The position numbers and the translations under genes were made by a program. The notes beneath the pieces were generated by a model. It was given only the letters and a program-made list of their open reading frames with translations. It searched no databases and had not been told where the DNA came from. 64,000 bases of DNA from Symbiodinium sp. CCMP2592. Taxonomy: Eukaryota > Sar > Dinophyceae > Suessiales > Symbiodiniaceae. The stretch spans positions 160,001 to 224,000 of the forward strand of contig CAJNDT010003447.1 in the NCBI GenBank assembly GCA_905221615.1. The letters run 5' to 3'. Shown in pieces: positions 1 through 11,945 of the stretch (within the stretch, counting starts at the first letter, position 1; every line of letters starts with the position of its first letter).

Positions 1-894
1 ACTGGAGATGTGTTGATGGTGGAACAGGACGTCGTGACAGACATCCCCCCGCCCTCTTACTAACTTCCCACCCGGAAGAGCAAGCAAGCAACATCACCGA
101 CAACGGCAAGGACGTAAAAAGCGCAGAATGCTCAAGGCGCAAGAAAGCGAAACAAATGGTCTCACGATGTAGAGTACAGAGTGCTCCACGCTTCCACGGT
201 TTTAACCTGAGACCATGTCGCAACCAGAAAACAACGACAAAGCCGCATGTCGGATTCCGTGCAAAGGAACAGCAGAGAGCAAAACAGATGCAATGGCCGG
301 AAACCTCGTGCAGGACGAGAGCAAGTCCCCCCCGCAACTGAACCCGTTAGGAAATTATCCCGGGATTTGTTTCCTAAGAGCCCTAACGATGGTGGTCTGC
401 ATGTAGTCGTGGGCTGTCTCATGCTGAAAATTTCAATCCTCTCTCTCCAAGCCCGTTTTTTTAAACCTCTCTGATCACAAGATATGCCTGAATGTTGCCC
501 TGAACGCTGCAAGACCTTTGAGCCTACGCCCCAAACCAGCACACCCAGAACCCCAAATCGCAGCCTGACAACCTATACTTGAACCTTTACCCCCTCTCTT
601 TCAACACGCCCCAACATAAGCATAAACAGGGAACTCCGGCTTCTCTTGAAGTGAACCTCCGATTCCCACGAAAGTCTCGATGTTGTGAATTGATCTGACT
701 GCACCTTTACCAGACTCATATTCATAGTTTATGTTTAAAACTGAGTTTAGATACCAATTTATTGGTTTGTCGATGTATTGCTTGTGCGTGCAAACAGGTG
801 CGAATTGTAAACGTCAAAATACATGCAAAGAAAAACAATCATATGCACACATAAGTACGATGGTCGGCATACATGTGCATGTAAAGCTGTGCGC
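1..894. other. spacer without recognisable gene
   Basis: The two overlapping open frames near 160-540 have no recognisable motif and no convincing splice context. Nothing supportable was seen here apart from short homopolymer runs. Confidence 0.4.
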
Positions 895-987
895 GCACAC
901 ACACATGTAATGTGTATATATATATATATATATATACATACACGTATAAACACTCTCTCACATATGTATGTGTGTGTATATATATAT
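895..987. repeat. CA/TA microsatellite
   Basis: Interrupted CA, TA and TG dinucleotide tracts. The right end is a (TA)n run that abuts the left inverted terminal repeat at 988. The same arrangement, mirrored, occurs at 13692. Confidence 0.9.
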
Positions 988-1037
988 AAGGGGTAGGCAA
1001 AACAACTAGGATACCAGGCAAAGGTAACTAGGATACC
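988..1037 (+). repeat. left inverted terminal repeat
   Basis: Starts AAGGGGTAGGCAAAACAACT and contains the 12-mer AACTAGGATACC twice, so the terminal repeat has an internal direct repeat of the kind that could serve as paired protein-binding sites. It matches the reverse complement of 13642-13691. Confidence 0.75.
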
Positions 1038-1732
1038 TATGATGCCACTTTAAACCTGTTCATAACGACTTCCATACTGAAAAAACGCCCGTGACTAAGC
1101 CTGAATCCCCAAAGCCCCGAAACTCTAAAAACTTAAACACCCACGCCCTGAAAGCCTAAAGCCCCAAACTCTGAGGGATGAGGGTTTAAGACTTTTAGGG
1201 CTTTAAGTCGTCGTCATTGCCATCATCACCATCATCATCTTCAGCATACTCCTCAAACTTACTACTTTGAGATGATTCGGTGTGATAATCAGGATACGCT
1301 TACAACACGCATAACGTAAACTTTGAGATTTGACCAGCTGACGGCCATTTGCACCAACCTCAACTCTACAAACGGATCTGAGATCACACTATAAGTAAGT
1401 CTCTGGATTTCAAGACGATATGAATGCATAAAAACCGAAGGCTCAAGAAACAGACCAGCCGGTCTTATTGGAGTGTGCTCCAACATGTCTGCATGCGAAC
1501 AAATTGAAACCTCTGATAATCAGCCCTTGCCTCGACCCTCATATCGGCAATGGGTGGGACTTGTCAGAACCTGGCCTGGCTGTGCCTGCTTGTGGGTACT
1601 GAAACTGCAGGGTATTAGAAGAAAGCTCTGGGCCTCGGAAGTCAAGACCATACACCTCTGTTGAGAACCAAATCGAGGCGAACCACATTTACCTTTAAGG
1701 AGTTGGGCTTCGGGATCTAATGAATTATAAAT

Positions 1733-1813
1733 ACATATATATATATATATATGTATATGTATATATGTATGTATGTATGTATGTATGTGTGTATCTGTAT
1801 ATATATATATACA
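1733..1813. repeat. TA/TATG microsatellite
   Basis: TA dinucleotides with (TATG)n and a second TA run. It is not flanked by the AACTAGGATACC motif found at 988 and 13691. Confidence 0.9.
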
Positions 1814-2674
1814 CGCGCCGATACATCGATGTATGGAGAAAATCTGTGTATAGATTGGGCTTAGGTTTCTCAACTCGAGTACGGGCTTACACGAACTTTC
1901 AAATCGCGAAAGCAGCGCGTGAAAAGTACTGGACCGTTTAATTTTGGGGTTAGTTCTTCCGCAGCTGAACAGCGGCCGAACAATCTCAGAAGGAGTTCAG
2001 ATTTCAGAGTTTGTCATGAACAGTCAGCAATTGTCCTATTTTGCACACCTTGCCAACAGCCTTCTGTTTCGGGTTCAGACCCTGGCAAACATGAGAAACT
2101 TGGAAGGTGCAAGCAGTTCGGGCCTTTTGAGCTTTTGAGTGCTGGAGACAGTTCGTACAAACTGTTTGCGCGTGTCAGGTGGTAGTGTTCAACAGTTGTA
2201 CTCATTTCCAGCCATGGAACTACAACTATCAACGAGACACCCCGAACTCTCTTGCTTGGCAGCCCATATGCAGAGACATCCCAAAAGCAAACTTAAAGTC
2301 TTCTCAATTGATCGTAGGCCATGCCACAACCAAACATTGGGCTTTCCAAACATTCCCGAACTTTCCTTCTGTCAGATGCCTGGAAGCACAAAAACCAAGT
2401 TTTTGTTGCTAATGCTTTTTGGCTTGGATGTGTCAATTCTTTTGAAATTAGTGCTTTCGCGAGTGCCTAGGAGCCGTCAGTTCGCAAGCATTACTTTGTT
2501 CAGTATGCTCCATGTTTCCATACTTCTGGCCGGTGTGGGAAGGTAGACTCACCCGATGTCTCTTGGGCCCCCGGCTGCCAAGAGCACTGGTTTCCATGGT
2601 CAGTTTGTCTGCGGAATCGGAACGGTCGAAGACGTTGGTCTCATCAATGCTTTTGGTCCTAAAGTTGGGAACCA

Positions 2675-3355
2675 TTGGATTCCACATATGTGGACATGTC
2701 AACTAGAACTAGAAGCATTGTGCTTCGCAATACGAGCGTACGCCGGAGCTCCAACCGCATTGGGAAAGCCATGGTATATCATGATGTTCGATTCCCGGAC
2801 ATGTGTGTTACAAAACAGGAACTTTCGGAACTTAAAAATGATATCCATGAGTTTGCAGATGCAACTGCATTTGAAACACAATTTAGGGCATTCTTCAATC
2901 CAGCCGAAAGACCTTCCGGAAACACACTGGGAGAACCAAGGTGTTCGATTTTTCTTGACTCCGGGACTCCGGGCATCGGGGCACAAAATCACGGGAATGT
3001 CGGAATCCCCGCAAGAACAACCGTTTCCAAATCTCAAAAAAATGGAATGAGCGCGGTTTTTGACCCAAGACATCCCAAGACGCTTAAGAGTGATGGCGTA
3101 TGCAACAGGTTTCCAGGGTTCTTGCATGCAACGGCGTTGCTGTTCCAAGCCGTGGAAGCTTTGCGTCAAGCTGGTGCAGCCGATTGGTTGTACCTGTACC
3201 ACTTGCATGGAAACATTTTTCAATCTGATCGGGACTTAACATTGAACGATGTCCAAAGCCATGGCTCTATTTGCAACGAGTACTTTGTTAAACCGTTCTG
3301 GTTTCACATGGAGCTTCGGACAGAATATGTCAGTGGTGGCGCATGTAGTACATGA
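2675..3355 (+). CDS. long open frame of unknown nature inside the TIR segment
   Basis: This 226-codon frame is the longest inside the 12.7-kb segment that is not low complexity. I recognise no domain. It has a mixed residue composition, an L/A-rich helix-like stretch around residues 150-170 (FLHATALLFQAVEALRQAG) and a few scattered Cys. An overlapping antisense frame of 174 codons is also open, which weakens the case that either is translated. It may be a decayed element gene or chance. Confidence 0.2.
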   Translation: MDSTYVDMSTRTRSIVLRNTSVRRSSNRIGKAMVYHDVRFPDMCVTKQELSELKNDIHEFADATAFETQFRAFFNPAERPSGNTLGEPRCSIFLDSGTPGIGAQNHGNVGIPARTTVSKSQKNGMSAVFDPRHPKTLKSDGVCNRFPGFLHATALLFQAVEALRQAGAADWLYLYHLHGNIFQSDRDLTLNDVQSHGSICNEYFVKPFWFHMELRTEYVSGGACST

Positions 3356-4364
3356 TGGTTACATGTTACAAGATGTCAGTCTTTCGGTGTGTGGGTGTGC
3401 GACTGAAAACTTACTTCCCCTATTATTCCCAGTGCATTCCCGCCCACAAAGCACCAGCAAAATTTTGCACATCCGCGCCGCACTGTCATGTATCGGACAG
3501 TCAAGATGGGACTGTGCTGGAAAGGCTTTGCAGGCCTAGACTCTAGACAAGCAAAGCACTGCAACCACTTTATGTAACGGGACGCTGAAGACACCTCGAG
3601 GATGCTGCTACAAACTTGTACCAATGATTACCTACAAAGGTTTTTCCCGGCCAGCTTTGTTCTTGACAACGCGGGACTTTGTGCTTTTGAATTGAACAAC
3701 CAGGTTCATGACTGTAGTCGCGCTCTTACGAACACTATTATCTTTGTCTTGGTAGCAGGCAGTAATGCCCACATCAAGTAGAGGACAGCAGCTTCAAAAT
3801 ATGAGTTGCTACACCCAGATTTGATCTGGCAAACAATGGGTCGTGCTATTCAATGTGGCAACCTTGCGCTGCTTCGAAGATGTCTTGAAGGTTCCGATCC
3901 GTCGTGCTTGAACTACTTCTAAATGAGGACTAACCCTTGCGAACACCGTTAGCCATAGGAATATGAACAAGAGACACAGTGCCACCAAGACTGCCAGTAT
4001 GGTGTTCATAAACAAGAGTTTCACGTCAACAAGTGCTTTTGATCGGATGTTGGCATTTGTGCTGGCATGTATGCCGACAAAGGGTGTGACTCGACAATGA
4101 ATGTTTGTATTACAAGAGAAGCTTGCAACCCAGTATGTAACAGTATGCCCGAGCCCATTCAACATGAGCAGACTATGTCTAATGGAACCGGTGCCCAATG
4201 CCACTGCTGGCAATGATACCACAATGAGGCCGACAATATTCCCGGGTATTGCATATGTTAAGGTTTGAAGCTATTGAAGACATGAGTGAAGCATGAACAG
4301 AGAGTAAGCAGAGGACAACATCGACGTGCATGCTCACCCATGTGTACAAACACGAACGCACACA

Positions 4365-4365
4365 G

Positions 4366-4401
<36 letters not shown>
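4365..4401. repeat. TA microsatellite
   Basis: (TA)n run, followed about 95 bp later by a short (CA)n run at 4496-4512. Confidence 0.85.
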
Positions 4402-4404
<3 letters not shown>

Positions 4405-4849
4405 TTTTTTCTTTGTTATAGGTACATACATATCCTTATTAAAAGTACATATGTTTACATATACACTAATATACACATACACATGGCACCACAAAAAACA
4501 CACACACACACAAGCTAATCAGACACTGCATCTACCTGGGTTCAAGGTTCGTGTCTTCAAACGATGTTCCCGTTAAATCCAAGAGATTCCTGCCATGACG
4601 TGCAGCATTCCTGTATATATCACAACACATTCACAGTTAATTTCATAGGTTAAGACACCCTGCACATCAAAAATCTCTTTCCATTGCTCATGTGTTTCGG
4701 ATGATCCTGTGCATTGGTTTCTGACGTTTAAACAATGTTTGGCTTTTTCGGAAATCTAGACAGTTCAGAAATTCGAATACAGAATCAAGCCAAACTTTCC
4801 CTAATGTTCAGGAATCTGTCCACGATAAACTCTGAACATGTTGATCGGT

Positions 4850-5060
4850 TGCAAAGTTTTCCAGGTTGTGGGACCTTAGGAACGTTTGGGCATTCTTGGA
4901 GGTTTTGGATTTTTTTGAGTTTTGGGAGATTAGAATTAGAAGGCAGAAATGTTAGAAGTCTCCGGGCTAGCAGAAACAGGGCGAGATCTTCACGAGATCT
5001 TCGCAAGTTCGGACACCTAAGCAAACATGTTGTCGTTCTAGCTGCTACAGAGTCTTACAC
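4850..5060 (+). repeat. diverged duplicated block, copy 1
   Basis: Shares an ordered series of words with 7690-7890, including GGAGATTAGAA, AGTCTCCGGGCTAGCAGAAA, GAGCAAACA/AAGCAAACA and TTGTCGTT. The open frame across it (SLRASR, then LSKHVVVLA) has a counterpart in the second copy (SLRASR, then LSKHLVVVA), so the reading frame is partly conserved. This may be a duplicated exon of an element gene. Orientation is the same in both copies. Confidence 0.5.
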
Positions 5061-6635
5061 GTTTACTACTTGTTATTTGCTATCCACCTGAGGAATGCAG
5101 CAATGAACGAAGCCTGTAGTGTCGTGACGGTGTTCATAAACACATTGTTATTAATTAGATAATTAGTGCGCAGACTTTCTTATGTCAACCTCGCGTGCTT
5201 TTTTAGTAGACGTCGGACTAAGGTATGATGGTCACAGCAGCGTATTTACGCAGTTTACTGGACGATATGTAAACACGCGTCTTCCAGTTCAACATATAAC
5301 CCACCAGTGGTCAACTCCAAAACCTATGACAATGACGACATATAGCATTTCAACGCGCGCGCGCGCGTGCGCCTGCTTAACAAGCTAGTACTCCTGTTTA
5401 AACGCATCAAGATGAGTTCTTGAAAACAACTCATTGCAGTAATGATACTTCGGTATCGGTACAGTCGATATCATACGAAATGTAAACAAGTAGCTGACTT
5501 GTCCATATTGCCACTGCTTTGACTCAGGCGGGAACGAATACGAGAAGGTACTCAATGATGCTGCAATGACAACATGTCCTTTTTGCATCGCATCAATATT
5601 GCCAGACATGTATAGGCTGTTTTGCATCAACCTGCCACTGCCGCTGCTGATTCTCCGTGAAGTCTCAAAATACAGTTGTAAGCTTGCCGTGCCAAGAACC
5701 ATCCAAGACAGATAGGACATCAACAGAGAGGGGTTTAACTTAAACAAAATATTAAGCGAACACTGGCCAGATTTCAGCGTGAATTCTCCATTAAATGGGT
5801 ATGGCACATACCGGTTGTTTTAAGCTCTGCGTGTGATTGGTTATTGTTGGGCAATACGTCAACAAGCCAGGCTATACATACATGAGCGTGGAAAAATTGG
5901 GTTGCGCGTCGAGTAGCTCAAATATCGAACGAGGGCGCATAAAAGCAACAAGTAGCTACTCGTGTAAACATGTTTTGATTTCCGGAGCGACAATTCGATG
6001 ATTTTGGAAGTTCGTCAATTCTGTACCTCAGTATTTCAAGCATTAACGAGGTATTAGGCGAATTTCTCAACAAGTACTCGTTATAAAACAATGCTAGTTA
6101 CAAGTTAACCACTAATCCAGAACACTACAAAAAAAAACAACACTTGCGGTGTAAGCATTGGACGGTCACCAATATCAACACATTTTTGAGTATTGAGGTA
6201 GTTTTAACTATCTCGCATGATACCACATCTGCTGGAGTTTTCATCATACTGAACAGGAAAATTACACAGCCTGTTTCGTATCCGTATAAGAAGCCATGCA
6301 AAACGGTGACCGGAACAATCATTGGTATTTACATTTCTCGGCTCCTTATGTATATGAACATGTGACATACATGCTCATTGCTCGGGTCTAGTAGGGGAAC
6401 ACTGTTGATCATACACATGATGATGACGGTCTTGATACGGAACAAATGATGACGATACAGCTTAGGCTGCCGGTCTTGATGACAATTGTCTTTCGTAGAT
6501 TAGTCAAGCCTCGGCATCGGACCAACACTTTACAGACCGGAAAGGGGGGACGAATAATAATTATACAGAATTTTCTTCCTAACGTGGAGGATTCTGTGGA
6601 CTTTAGGGTGTGGTTGGTATATACATACGTGAATA

Positions 6636-6832
6636 AACATATGTATATATATATATGTACACGCATATAAACGTATATACATCTATTTGTATCATGCATA
6701 CACACATACAGAGAAAGAGAGAGCGAGAGGGAGAGGGAGAGAGAGAGAGAGGGAGAGGGAGAGAGAGAGAGAGAGACAGAGAGAGCGAGAAAGAAAGAAT
6801 AGCCAGAGAAAACACAGAGAGAGAGAGAGAGG
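6636..6832. repeat. TA then GA microsatellite
   Basis: A short TA run is followed by a long interrupted (GA)n tract at about 6711-6832. The Ser/Leu- and Arg/Glu-rich open frames across it are translation of the repeat and are not called as genes. Confidence 0.9.
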
Positions 6833-7237
6833 AGACAAACATCCTTTAGTTTTGTGCGTCTGTGTTTTGTCGATCCTTGCGCTGAACATTTCTTCAGCAT
6901 GTTAGTAGCATAGTACCACAGCTGGTATGCGTAGCTGTGGTCGGTGAGCATAAACATAACATGCTTGTGTTTACTATAGCAGAGGTGGGCACTAAAGGCT
7001 GCCAAGTCATCAAAAGCTCCTAATAAGTGACAGCGGGATTGCACAATTCGACTGGACCCCTTCCACAACCCACGGTCTCAGACTGTAGGACAGAAGAAAG
7101 CTTGTTGTAGTTTGAAAAGCTTCTTGTACTTTGCTGCACCCACAGAATGACACGGATAATTGGCTGCATTCCCCATGCTTGAAAAGTAGGATGAATATGC
7201 CTTCAAAGTCAAAGCAAAAGTTTAAGACAGCAACCCA

Positions 7238-7491
7238 CAGCGTAGGCCCCAAAATCCCGAAGTCCCAGGGCCGTGACACCAGCCATTTTGAGATCTGGAA
7301 ATCACTGGTTTTTTCCAGATCTCAATTGGGGAACCAACTTGTTCCAGATCTCAAATTGGCCACCGATCCCCAATTTGAGATCTGGAACAAGTTGGTTCCC
7401 CAATTGAGACCTGGAAAAAACTGGTTATTTCCAGATCTCAAAATGGCTGGCGTCACGGCCCTGGGACTTCGGGATTTTGGGGCCTACGCTG
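7238..7491. repeat. 254-bp near-perfect palindrome (foldback/MITE-like)
   Basis: Begins CAGCGTAGGCCCC and ends GGGGCCTACGCTG. Arms of about 120 bp pair almost completely around a short loop near 7360-7369. Each arm contains repeated CCAGATCT words (TTTTGAGATCTGGAAA and its variants). It lies well inside the 12.7-kb TIR segment, so it may be a later foldback insertion or a structural part of that element. As RNA it would form a long hairpin. Confidence 0.85.
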
Positions 7492-7689
7492 ATCTGAAGC
7501 TGCTGTGGTTCGGCAACTCAAACTCTGTGATATCAAAGCCTCTTCTGATCTTGCCATCACCGCATCTCAAGCCTGAATCAGTCCACTACATGTTACAGTT
7601 CCAGCCATAATGAGTGAACTACAGCATGCACCCAGTCTATTAGGCTTAAGGTTCTGTTTATATTTAGGTTCAAACTTCGAGTTGAGTTT

Positions 7690-7890
7690 TGCAAGTTTTG
7701 GAACATTCGGAAAGACTTGGCATTGCTGGAAGGTTTGGATTTGTTGAGCTTTTGGAGATTAGAAGGTTTTGGACACGTTGGAAGTCTCCGGGCTAGCAGA
7801 AAATTCGGGGCGATGTCTTCAGGAGGTTATAACAAGCTGGGAAACCTGAGCAAACACCTTGTCGTTGTAGCAGTTGCATCAGTGTCGCAT
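7690..7890 (+). repeat. diverged duplicated block, copy 2
   Basis: Second copy of the block at 4850-5060, offset about 2.84 kb. A further matching pair (5665-5695 and 8565-8595, sharing AAGCTTGCC) has nearly the same offset, so a segment of 1 kb or more was probably duplicated in tandem and then diverged. Confidence 0.5.
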
Positions 7891-8983
7891 CCATTCACTA
7901 CTCATCAGATACGATCCAGTCAAGCATGATAGCATATATCTAGACAACATTGGGTGGATCCTCGATGCAGGGAAAATACGGCAATGACCAAAAGATTACA
8001 GTAATCAACTGATACTCATAACAATCTAGTTGTCAGTGCCATTTTCGTTACGACAATCTCAGTCATGCAAGCGTTTGTTTGTTGCCTTCGTGCCAAGGTA
8101 CGAGAAGCACGCAGCCAATGATCAGACAGTGTATCTACGCAATATGGTGCGGGCAGGTGGGTAATGTGTACACACACACGCATCTTGCAACTTTCAATTT
8201 AATAAGCTTCAACGCGTTCAGCTGCAACTACTATAAAATATTTCAGGGTTCACATACAACAGAAAAAGCTCACACAACGTTTAGTCGGATTTCAATCATT
8301 ACTCTACACCTGTTACCCGTTTGCACGATTTCTCAGAATTTTGGAAGCACAGCAATGCTGAACCGTACAAAACGAAGTAGTCAAGTCTTAGCTGAATATT
8401 CGAACCGAGTCTACCGGTGACTTGATTGAGATGGAGACATCCATAAAACGAAAGGCAACAACGTATTGAACGAAGCCACAATCACCACATTTCATAGTTT
8501 CTTAGCTATGTATAGCATCACTAGTACTTGTTCCAGCCTGCTACTGCTGCAGCTGCTGCTCAAAGCACAGTTTCAAGCTTGCCACGCCAAACATCAAGTA
8601 AAACTTCAGTGGATGTTGCAACAAGAAGCTCCAGGACTCCAGGAGCCCTGGCTGCGCATTAGGTGCAACATCACGGAACGACGTGTACGGAAGTGAACAT
8701 TGCTCAAACATTCATTTTTGGCTAAGCTTCCACAAAAAAGCATTACGTTGTAGCTGCATCACATGCACTCGTATCTGAACATTCTTGAACAATATGTCGG
8801 CATCAGCCAGGTACTGAGCCCATAAACACGAAACGTCTGTCCGTCTATTTGTTGTGTCAATGTGAAATATTCAGCGCGCATCAAATTTCCAGTTTACGAT
8901 GTTGACGGTTGGGCGATACTAAACGTTCGTATATTCATACAACTCAGTACCATAAGTATTTATGCAGCATCACTCGGAAAACA

Positions 8984-9002
8984 AGCATATATATATATAT
9001 AT
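8984..9002. repeat. short TA microsatellite
   Basis: (TA)n of about nine units inside the 12.7-kb segment. Confidence 0.8.
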
Positions 9003-11444
9003 GAATTATAAACACACACTAGCTATACAAAATTTAGAATACCGAAACAGAGGGCAAATACGGTGTAAATCGCACGGTAAACAAAATCTGTTTTCGATAA
9101 TTGATTTAGAAATAATTGCATCTCAGTTCGCAAGTTGCCAAATCTGTCGAACTGGTAAGAAAAAAGCCGTCACCAAACGGGACATCGATTTGAGCAGCAA
9201 GTGACAATTGTATAGCATACAACACGAAAATGGTGAAAAAACGTTCATGAGCATTGAAATGTGTTCGGCTTCTTTAAAGTATAAAAAACATTGGGCATTC
9301 GGGCTCCTTGCACAGGTTTCTACGGGGATTACCGGTGATTATACAGATGGTGAGGTCTGCCCTGGTAGCGAACTAATGGTCCGTGATGATACACATTGTG
9401 CTGACGGCCTTGATGATTTTTTTTGCAAGGCAAGCTCTGGTAAAGGACCTACGGGACCTACAGTTTGGATGTGACAAGAAGCGAGCAGGGAATGCATGCC
9501 AATGCTTTAGAAACGTATTCCTAACACGAGGGATTCCGTGTTTATTTGTTGGGGGATGGCATGGATTTGATTTCAACTCTGCACTACCTGTCACCCCTAA
9601 ACAGCCTCAGCAGTCTCTGCCGCGCAGTTCAGCTGCCGGAGAAGGACGGTCAAGGGCACCAGCACTTTGTAGATGTCGAAATGAGTCTTACCCTTGTCTC
9701 CCAAGACTTGCAGCCAGAGGAAAAAATGTAGGAACAACCAGCAAGTGCAGTTAACACGAGCATGGTACCAAGCCTGCTAGTTTGCGCGATTTTGGGTATG
9801 GAGAAGAAAGAAACATGCTGTGAATGCTTCCGCTGTGCTTTGTGTCTTGCCATGGGGATCCCACACTAAATGTTTGAATAGACGATGACGCAACGACAAC
9901 CATTCGTTGCCATCGGGCTCTAGCAACAATCACGTAACATTCCATGACGATGTGTCAGAAGTACCTACCTATGCAGGCGCTCACATGCACCGAGTAAACA
10001 CCAAAGACAGCTCATTTTACTCCAGCAGAAACATATCTGCAGGTCCGCAATAGGTTAAACCTCGGGTCTAGTAGCACCTCGATAGCTAGGTTCACAATCA
10101 CAACCTCTGTATTCGCCAAAATGCAAACACATGCATGTACAAATGCAAACGCGTACTCGTATAATTATCTTCTCTGGTATACAGTTTCGTTCGAAACTTA
10201 ACTGTGCTTGAGTACTTCTTATGTCTTAGGTTGTTCACATGTTATTACCCATTGAAACTCACGTATTCGTGCATCTTTGTGCCCGCAGTCTGAGCAATAC
10301 TTCTGGAGGCGGTTCCCGTATGTCGTATTCGCTATACTTGTACCTGCCTATCGCTTCCAGTATCAAAGCATGAAACAACAAAAGCTGTTGCAATCTTTTC
10401 TTGTCAATGAAGGGCGCTCTCGACTGATTGATTCTTTGGATGGACACACATGAAAAATGCAGCTGAAAGAAGTTTGACCATATGCGCAGTTGACACCGTC
10501 CATTGATCTCCACGCCAAGTTTATCACGCCATCCTGTTTGCCATGTCTGTTTCCTGATAGTTACAGTGCCTTTTTCCGCTTGTTCCTGTTCATGTTGCTC
10601 GTGATAACGATGCTTGCAAACAACGGTCTTCATCAAGTAACTAATCACTATGTCATAAGGGCATTTCGAAAACTCTAGAGAACAGGTCACATGCTTCGGA
10701 TCCAGCAGAGTGAACATCTTGCTGACAGCGTGGCACTGTCACAGTATGTCACAACGGATGCTATGATCCACGTTTTACGAAGGTCCACCATCAGTTTGTG
10801 TAGCAGCTTGTAGCCCGTGTTTACCTGGTTTGTATGAGCTGCTGCCACCAAAACACACCCTGTCGCGCGGTAGTGTTGGCGTAACACAAACAAGAAATGT
10901 TGTAAGAGCACAGTTGCTCACAGTTATGGACACGGTTGTTGAATCCCACATGCACCTTCGCAGTTGTTTGCGCGCCTTCACAGTTGTTGGCTTGTGCTTG
11001 TCTCAATCTGTTTTATGTCATCACAAAGTTTACAGGAGAAAAGAATCATATATGTTCTCAAACTTTCTTCTAGCACCCTCGAGGTGTCCCGCAAACATCC
11101 CGTACCTGACCCTACCTGCAGTGATTGAAGCGATTCCCCCTGCTTGGTTGCCCCCAACGTTTAGCAGTGTTCGAGCGTGCGAGCGCGTGTGCGACCTCTT
11201 CGGTGATTCAGTACTTGTGCCCACGGCCCATATCCAGCCACCACTTCCAACGAGCCTTGTAAATGCAGACGGACAGGTTTACTGTAATTGTTTCTTTTGA
11301 GTAGCTACTGCAACAAACCTCCAAGGCGACTCACCTCAGACTCAGACCGAAACAGGCTCAAGTCCCAAGCCACTGCTCTGTGCAGCACGAGCACAAAGCT
11401 CCAGATCGCATAGTTGCGATTTCTCGTGATGGTGGTGCAACCCA

Positions 11445-11945
11445 TTGCCCCTGCCACCTTCGATCCAAACTTCGGTCAGTCCGGGGCAATGGCCAACGGC
11501 CATGGTGCTTGTTGACCAGACCAATGCATTCCACCATCCCGATCCCAAAACAGACTCTGAGCAGTGTTTTGCACGGTTTTTCAAAAATTGGCATGGTTGT
11601 CCCCAGCAGCACTCCAGCTTGCCCAATGCTTCCGGAGGATCATGTCCCAACAACAGGCTTTGTTTTCCAATTTTGTCAACCAATGTTGCTTTCGTCGACA
11701 TAACTTCTGAACAATTTCAAAGGACAGGGACAACACAAGTTGTTGGCGGTCTCGAGGTCGCTCTATCTTCCAACTTTCACTATGTCACGCTTAAAACGGA
11801 TCGGAAACTCCATGAAACATTGTGGACAACTACAGTGTTTTTGCGAGGCATCCCCAACAAATTGAACAACAAAATGTTTCATCAACTTCGTGATTTCCAG
11901 ACATTTGGGTCAGAAAACAGGAAATTCTTGGCACCAGCTGGATAA
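11445..11945 (+). CDS. long open frame of unknown nature near the right TIR
   Basis: A 166-codon frame with no domain I can name. The stretch VLVDQTNAFHH superficially recalls a reverse-transcriptase palm but lacks any partner motif. Other frames are also open across the first half. It may be the relic of an element gene or chance. Confidence 0.15.
   Translation: MPLPPSIQTSVSPGQWPTAMVLVDQTNAFHHPDPKTDSEQCFARFFKNWHGCPQQHSSLPNASGGSCPNNRLCFPILSTNVAFVDITSEQFQRTGTTQVVGGLEVALSSNFHYVTLKTDRKLHETLWTTTVFLRGIPNKLNNKMFHQLRDFQTFGSENRKFLAPAG

Noticed and set aside
11445..11945. VLVDQTNAFHH as a LINE-type palm motif
   Set aside because: There is no YxDD box or other partner motif in the frame.
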